NCBI GenBank assembly: GCA_027596195.1
Contig: JADGJG010000556.1
Location: forward strand, 1 to 16,680
Direction: 5' to 3'
From: Podochytrium sp. JEL0797
Lineage: Eukaryota; Chytridiomycota; Chytridiomycetes; Chytridiales; Chytriomycetaceae
DNA length: 16,680 nt
Part shown: piece after piece, positions 11,502-16,680 of the stretch
How the letters are laid out: the number at the start of each line of letters is the position of its first letter
Position numbering within the stretch: position 1 is the first letter of the stretch
The notes under the pieces: generated by a model
Databases searched by the model: none
What the model saw: the letters and a program-made list of their open reading frames with translations, nothing else
Told to the model about the DNA's origin: nothing
Position numbers and translations under genes: made by a program

Positions 11502-11666
11502 TCAAGTTTTTTTAATCAAAGTTTGACCCATGCGGACAAACTGGGGTCCAAATTGAGGTGGAGATGAGATCTCGCTTTTTTCACATCAGGCCACCAAAAA
11601 AGAAAAATTGAGGGGTCCTCTCCCATTCCTGCCTTGTCTGAGGGATGTCGATTGAAGAAAAAAATC
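11502..11666. promoter_or_regulatory. 165-bp intergenic region of the divergent ABCG pair
   Basis: It separates ATG 11501 (-) from ATG 11667 (+), so both promoters must lie here or overlap the coding starts. Contains T-runs (about 11508-11514 and 11577-11582) and A-runs (11596-11601, 11657-11664). No TATA box or obvious symmetric site was found. No exon able to code a signal peptide for the plus-strand gene was found here. Confidence 0.4.
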
Positions 11667-14600
11667 ATGACGTGTTACCCCTTGTCGCCCACAGATCCAA
11701 TCTGCGGCTTCCTTGGAGGAGTCAGCTCCATCTTTGCACCGGGCACAGCAACTGGTTCCGCATCCGCAGTCATTCCGCAATTCACGGGTCCTGAAGCGTT
11801 CTTCTGCCCAGCGATTCCCATCTCTCAGCTCCAAATGGTGTACTGTCTCGGAGCAATGGTGAGAGAAGCCAAAAAAAGACTCAAGAAAACTGACGCTCCT
11901 CCCCTAGGGTTCCTGTAACGGGCAAGCATGGGGGTTGCCGGCAAATTGGAACATTGATGCGATAGGAACCTTTTTTCGGCAAGCGCAATTCAGCGCTCTC
12001 CTTCCGTTCATCCAAACTGCGAATGGCGTTCCGCCGTGTTATGCGGCCTGCGCTTCGGTACAATTTGCTCGAAACAGTCTCCCCACGAACGCGTCGATTC
12101 TGATTCAATTTTTTTCAGGCAGTTACGGCCGTTCAGGGCTGTCTTGCCATGAAGGCAGTCTTTGTCGGCACCAAAGATATTTGCCAAGGTCTCCCAACCA
12201 CAAACTGCGTTTCCAACCCGGGCCCTGCTGCTCCACCGGTCGCGACGGCGGCCCCCGGAATCAAGACTTCCACTACGGCAGCGGCGAAACCAACATTAAC
12301 TGATGCTCCGCAAGCGACTGCTGGTTCTTCAGGAAGCGGGTCGGGAAGCTCAGGCGGAAGTGGAGGAGGGACTGGCAGCGGCAGTGGCAGTGGCTCGGGG
12401 GCGGCGGATATCGGCAGTAGTTCCAATTCCAACGGGGGTGGCGTTATTGTCGTGGGCCCTTCGAACCCGGGCACGTCGCCCAACATTATCACTCCGACCC
12501 TCGATACGCCCACAGGTTTGGCGGACGGAAACAGTACGTGCCCAGTGTGCGCGGATTGTCGAAAAGCTGGGTGTTCCAACTTTGGTCAGTGTGGTGGAAC
12601 GGGAACGTGCCAATGTCCTCTTGGATTCGGTGGACCCGATTGTAGCGAGCCGCGTATGTTGCTTTGTTTTCGCGGTGGATTTCGGACCCGTTTATTGATT
12701 TGGTTTTCCGCGCGTTAGTGTGCAATTCACCCATGGTCCTCAATGCTGCAAGAATGATTCGTCCAACAACTTCCCCGTGTACTTGTGACAACGGGTTTTC
12801 GGGTCCAAACTGCAATGGTACCCTCTTCTTATTCTCGCACGCGTGTATACGTCTTGTGCTGATTCGTTGTATTTTAGTTTGCCAAACTGACCAAGCCTGT
12901 CAAGCCGGAGGCTCTTCATTGAATGCCGTCAGCTCGAACGTCTGCAACAAGTCACCCGAAGCTTGGGTTGCCCAGTCGGCTGTTTGTGTCACAGATGGTT
13001 TGTCTTTTTCTCTCGCGTGTTCTTCCGCAATCGTAGTGCTAAATAAGATTCTTTGTTTCCGCAGTCCCCGCTCTTCAAACAGTTTACAACGGAACGTCCA
13101 CAATCACGCTCTTCCGAAACATCACGTCGGGCGTCGCTTTTGGCACCCTCTGGTACAATAATGTCGAGCAGTTCATCTGCCAAATGCACAACTGCTCTCA
13201 AGTGCTGTCTCACTCGGACCCATTCCAATACCAGTACCTCTGCTCCAACACGCAGTGCCTCTGTTCGCGCGCGGCGATCTTCTGCGGCGGCCCTGGCGTC
13301 ACTGTCGACTTGACCAAGCAAATCGCTCAAGCGTCTGGCCCATTTAGCTTCAAGTGCGAGAGCATCAACTCCACTGTCTGTACCATCTCGTTTGACTTCC
13401 TCAAGACCCTCTTCCCGGACGGCATGTCGTTGCCTGCTTGCATGTTTGGCGAGTGCGCGGATCCGTCAAGCAACCCGTTCTTGGCCTTCTTGAGCACCCA
13501 GCCCAAGCCATTATCCCCTCTCGAGATTTCCTCCATCGCCTTTGTGACGGCCATCGTCTCAGTTATCCTCGCGGGACTCCTTTGGGCTTTTTTCAAGCAG
13601 TCTAAGGCGCGCAAGGCCCACACACCGGCTCCGCTGACTGGTCTCACGCTCTCGTTCTCGGATATTGAGTATTCACTCACGTCTCCCGTATCCAAGCAAA
13701 TTTTGCACAAAGTTTCGGGCGTGGCCCCCGCCGGACAAGTCTTGGCGGTTATGGGACCTTCCGGTGCTGGAAAGAGTTCCTTTCTCGACATCATTGCCGG
13801 CAAGACCAAAGTCGGGGTGACTTCCGGCGTGATTAAGCTGGATGGCGTCCCAGTGGATGCAGCCCGATTGCGCAGTTTGGTGGGATACGTGGACCAAGAG
13901 GACCTGCAGATGTCGACCATGACTGTGCGCGAAACGTTGATGTTTTCTGCCGCCCTCCGACTTCCTGAATCGATGCACTGGAGCATGAAGGAAAAAATTG
14001 TGGAGGAGGTGCTTGATTCACTCGGGCTTACGCATGTTTCTGACACGCGTGTTGGCGGGTTTGGACAGCGTGGCATCTCGGGCGGAGAAATGCGTCGCGT
14101 GAGCATTGGAATCGAGCTGGTGACTTCACCTGCCGTCATTTTGCTCGATGAACCGACCTCGGGCCTCGATTCGCACTCTGCCCACCTCTTGATCCAAAAC
14201 TTGGCGCAGTTGGCGCACAAGCAGGGGAAAACGGTCATTTTTACGATTCATCAGCCGCGGAGCGACATTTTCTCCCTCTTTGACCAGCTTGTGATTTTGT
14301 CGCGAGGCCAGCCTCTCTATTGCGGGCCCGGCAACGATGAAGTCGCCAAGTACTTCCAGAGCATTGGTCAGCCGTGTCCCGAAGACTATGCGATGGCTGA
14401 CCATATGCTGGATGTGGCCGCGGACGTGGAACTGTCGGCCAATATTGTCAAGAATGCGAGAATCGATCGCACGGAAGCGGTCGCGTCTGCGGAGCAGCAT
14501 GCGGCATTGTTGGAGCGGATGAAGCAGTTTGGTGAAGTCAAGGTTGGGTTCATGACGCAGTTGGTGGTGTTGATGGTACGGAGTGGAAAGAATTTGGTTC

Positions 14601-15498
14601 GCACCCCCAGTTTGTTGTTGGCACATTTGGTGATGGCTGTTATTATGGGATGTGAGTACTGTTTTCGCTTGGTTCCCCTCCCTCCACTTCGCGTTTGATT
14701 TTAATCATTTCCCCCCGAAAGTGTTCATTGGAGGTGCTTATTTCCTGTCGGGAGTTACGTTGCTCGGGGTCCAAAACCGCATGGGATCGGTTCTCTTCAT
14801 TCTTTCGCTGATTGGATTCTCTTCCTTGTCCGCCATCGGTTCATTCTCCAAAGAGAAAAACTTGTTCATGCGCGAACGCTCCAACGGAATGTACGGTCCG
14901 TTCCCATATTTCGTTTCCAAGATCCTCTTCGACATCATCCCGCTGCGTTTGATTCCGACGTCCATCATTGGCGGCATCACGTTTTTCATGATTGGGTACA
15001 CAAATGCTCCCGGCTCATTTGCCAAGTTTATCACGCTGCTGCTCGTCTTCTCGGCCGAAATGGGACTCCTCTGTTTGTGCCTCGGAATCGCGATTGCCCA
15101 AGTCGGAACTGCCACGCTGGCCGGCGCCATTTTGATTCTCTTCAAAATGCTCTTCGCAGGCCTTCTTATAAACAGTTCTTCCCTTCCAGCCGCGTTGAGC
15201 TGGATTCAATACCTCAGTTTCTTCAAATACCCGTACGAAGGGCTTGTGGTGAACGATTTGGCGACTGTGAATATTGTGGATGAGTTTGACCGTGCCGAGA
15301 TCAATGTGAGACCCTACCACCTCTATGTGTAAATTCTGAAACCCCCCTCTATAGATGCCGGCCACTCTGATAATTGAAAAGTTTGGTCTGAATATCAACA
15401 ACTATACCTGCGATTTCTTGGTATCGGTGGGGATTTTGATTGTGTTGCTCGTGTTGATTGCCGGTTTAATTCAGTTCCGTCTGAAGGAGCGTCGATAA
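11667..15498 (+). CDS. ABCG-type transporter with Cys-rich/EGF-like ectodomain, second paralog (eight exons, 1136 aa)
   Basis: Paralog of the divergent ABCG gene. Exons are 11667-11858, 11908-12057, 12119-12653, 12719-12817, 12878-12997, 13065-14651, 14722-15305 and 15355-15498; introns 49-70 bp, GT-AG, joins in frame. Order: Cys-rich region, GSGS linker (about 183-208), EGF-like cluster (255-289, CPLGFGGPDC), further Cys-rich segments to about 496, one membrane span (about 519-541), NBD with Walker A GPSGAGKSS (596-604), VDQ, signature ISGGEMRR (703-710), Walker B VILLDEP (723-729) and IHQPRSD, then the ABC2 membrane domain and a last exon of 48 codons, the same length as in the paralog. Starting at ATG 11667 (MTCYPL), homology begins at the Cys that follows the paralog's signal peptide; no signal peptide is visible. 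Either a short upstream exon was missed or the start was lost. AATAAA at 15506-15511. Confidence 0.88.
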
Positions 15499-15961
15499 TA
15501 AGTAGAATAAATGGAAGAAAACTCTCACCCCCCCCCCCCCACCCACCCGCTTGTGCGCGAGTTTTTGACGCGTGCCTGCCAGTGAGTTTTCCGATTCTGT
15601 TCGGGTTAACACCGACTCAAGGATATATTTAAATCTCCTCTACCTGACACCCCATCACGCGCGTTTACTCGCGACCCCGGCATCGACGCAGCCCCCCCAC
15701 CTCCCATCAACGCGCCAAACATGGAACTCGCGCCCCCAAACAAAGTCTTCCGGTCCACAGACACACCTAACACCCGCCATTAACGCGGCGAGGAAGGCGT
15801 TTAAGGATAAGAGGGCTGCGGCAAGGGCTAAGAGGGAACTGACGAAAATCTTAAATTATTTTTTAATTTATTTTTGGGAAAAGGAGAATAAAACTACAAA
15901 AATTAAATAGTAAAATAGCCGCCCTCCTTTCTAAATCTACTCTGGTAATTATCTCTTGTTT
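15499..15961. other. Spacer with polyadenylation signals and poly-C tract; no convincing gene
   Basis: Holds AATAAA 15506-15511 for the ABCG gene, a run of 13 C (15528-15540), a TATATTTAAAT stretch (about 15624-15634) and AATAAA at 15887-15892 (+). TTTATT at 15867-15872 may be the minus-strand signal for the HMG gene. A plus-strand frame from 15572 to 15907 has a basic segment (NAARKAFKDKRAAARAKREL) but no ATG. A separate ATG at 15721 gives 20 codons in another frame. I see no coherent gene model. Confidence 0.4.
15506..15511 (+). terminator. Polyadenylation signal AATAAA
   Basis: Eight bases after the TAA of the plus-strand ABCG gene and on the same strand. Such short 3' distances also occur at the minus-strand ABCG gene (7263-7258) and at the gene ending at 3440. 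Confidence 0.5.
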
Positions 15962-16680
15962 TCACTGTTGCGAGCTCGAGTTGTCGAACTGATATTTTGG
16001 TGGGCTTCCGGCTTGCTGAAATGGAACAGCGGGACCCCAGTAAATCGGCATCGCGAATCCCCCGTTTGATTCCAATCCGTTAGTCCACTGCTGGTCAAAC
16101 ACTCCCGGGTACTCCATCAATTGAGGCACATTCATCGCCTGCTGAACCCACATCTCAGGCGGCATCATCGAGTAATCCACACTAGGCAACATTGCCTGAG
16201 AACTCGGACAATAGTATTCTTCCAGCATTCCCAACGACATTCCCATTCCGCCCATTGGCCCAGACGCCTGTTGCGGTTGACTTGAACCCAACCTTGGCGC
16301 AAGATTCACGGGCGCCGGTCGCGACGACGACGAACTCCCCACACTTCCTTGTCGCTGCACAGTCTTGCTTTTCGGTCCAGAATCACTCCTACTCCCCATC
16401 ATGGGGTTATATCTCACACTCGCAGCTGCGCCACTGCTCCCAGGCATTTTTGGCTGACTCTTTTTTGGCTTGTACTTGTAATCTGGGTGTTTCAGCATAT
16501 GCACTCTCTTCTCTTCTTGTGCCTTGGCCGCGTAGATGGCTTTCACTTCAGCGGGTTCTTGTTTCCACATGGTGCCCACGATTTTCGAGATGACGTTGTT
16601 GTTGAGGGTCGAGGTGCCCGTCGATTGGGCCATGAGTTCAGCGTGTTTCTCTTTGCGGTAGATGATGAATGAGTTGGGGG
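15962..16680 (-). CDS. HMG-box DNA-binding protein of MATA type, 5' end outside window
   Basis: The frame is open from the right window edge to the stop at 15964-15962 (about 238 residues visible). It begins inside an HMG box: PNSFIIYRKEKHAEL, then NNNVISKIVGTMWK, then EVKAIYAAKAQEEKRVHMLK and HPDYKYKPKK. The order and spacing match the MATA_HMG box of fungal mating-type and related regulators, missing only the first residues. Such boxes bind the DNA minor groove. After the box comes a disordered Ser/Pro/Gln/Met-rich tail that could act in activation. ATG 16633 lies within the box, so the true start is beyond the window. A mating role cannot be claimed: fungi carry several such genes. Confidence 0.88.
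   Translation of the reverse strand, partial: PNSFIIYRKEKHAELMAQSTGTSTLNNNVISKIVGTMWKQEPAEVKAIYAAKAQEEKRVHMLKHPDYKYKPKKSQPKMPGSSGAAASVRYNPMMGSRSDSGPKSKTVQRQGSVGSSSSSRPAPVNLAPRLGSSQPQQASGPMGGMGMSLGMLEEYYCPSSQAMLPSVDYSMMPPEMWVQQAMNVPQLMEYPGVFDQQWTNGLESNGGFAMPIYWGPAVPFQQAGSPPKYQFDNSSSQQ

Noticed and set aside
13327..14238. 303-codon open frame on the minus strand
   Set aside because: Exact antisense of the nucleotide-binding domain of the plus-strand ABCG gene.
15528..15540. Poly-C tract considered as a telomeric or origin-like element
   Set aside because: A simple homopolymer run after a 3' end; no repeat unit or flanking structure.

Overview
This window comes from a compact, intron-rich eukaryotic nuclear genome, most likely a fungus and possibly an early-diverging (chytrid-like) one. 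Four things support this: (1) a MATA-type HMG-box protein, a largely fungal type; (2) two Aro3/Aro4-type DAHP synthases of 368 residues, the length of the yeast enzymes; (3) two ABCG transporters with a Cys-rich/EGF-like ectodomain, built like yeast Adp1; (4) many short GT-AG introns (45-106 bp) with CTAAT/CTGAC-like branch sites. All names rest on my reading of motifs and the two paralog pairs; no database search was made.

Layout. 1-700: right end of a Ty1/copia retrotransposon (C-terminus of the polyprotein, a 3' spacer, a purine tract and a probable 174-bp LTR). 701-1018: nothing recognisable. 1019-2009 (-): two-exon hypothetical gene. 2010-2200: shared upstream region of two divergent genes. 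2201-2682 (+) and 2803-3440 (+): two small two-exon hypothetical genes. 3459-3891 (+): tentative three-exon small gene. 3892-4374: mostly empty, but holds a 32-bp remnant of a DAHP synthase 3' end. 4375-5671 (-) and 5760-7183 (-): head-to-tail tandem pair of DAHP synthases with four and six exons. 7274-11501 (-) and 11667-15498 (+): divergent pair of eight-exon ABCG transporters around a 165-bp intergenic region. 15499-15961: low-complexity spacer with no convincing gene. 15962 to the window end (-): HMG-box gene, cut by the window edge.

How it fits together. The core is two local duplications side by side. The DAHP synthases catalyse the first step of the shikimate pathway; in fungi a pair commonly splits feedback control between Phe and Tyr. 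The ABCG pair would be membrane transporters with a large ectodomain; their substrate cannot be read from sequence. Within each pair the proteins are well conserved while intron positions differ, so both duplications are not recent. I found no clear sign of an undescribed multi-gene system. The most unusual items are the divergent ectodomain-ABCG pair, one member of which lacks a visible signal peptide, and the DAHP synthase remnant pointing to a former third copy.
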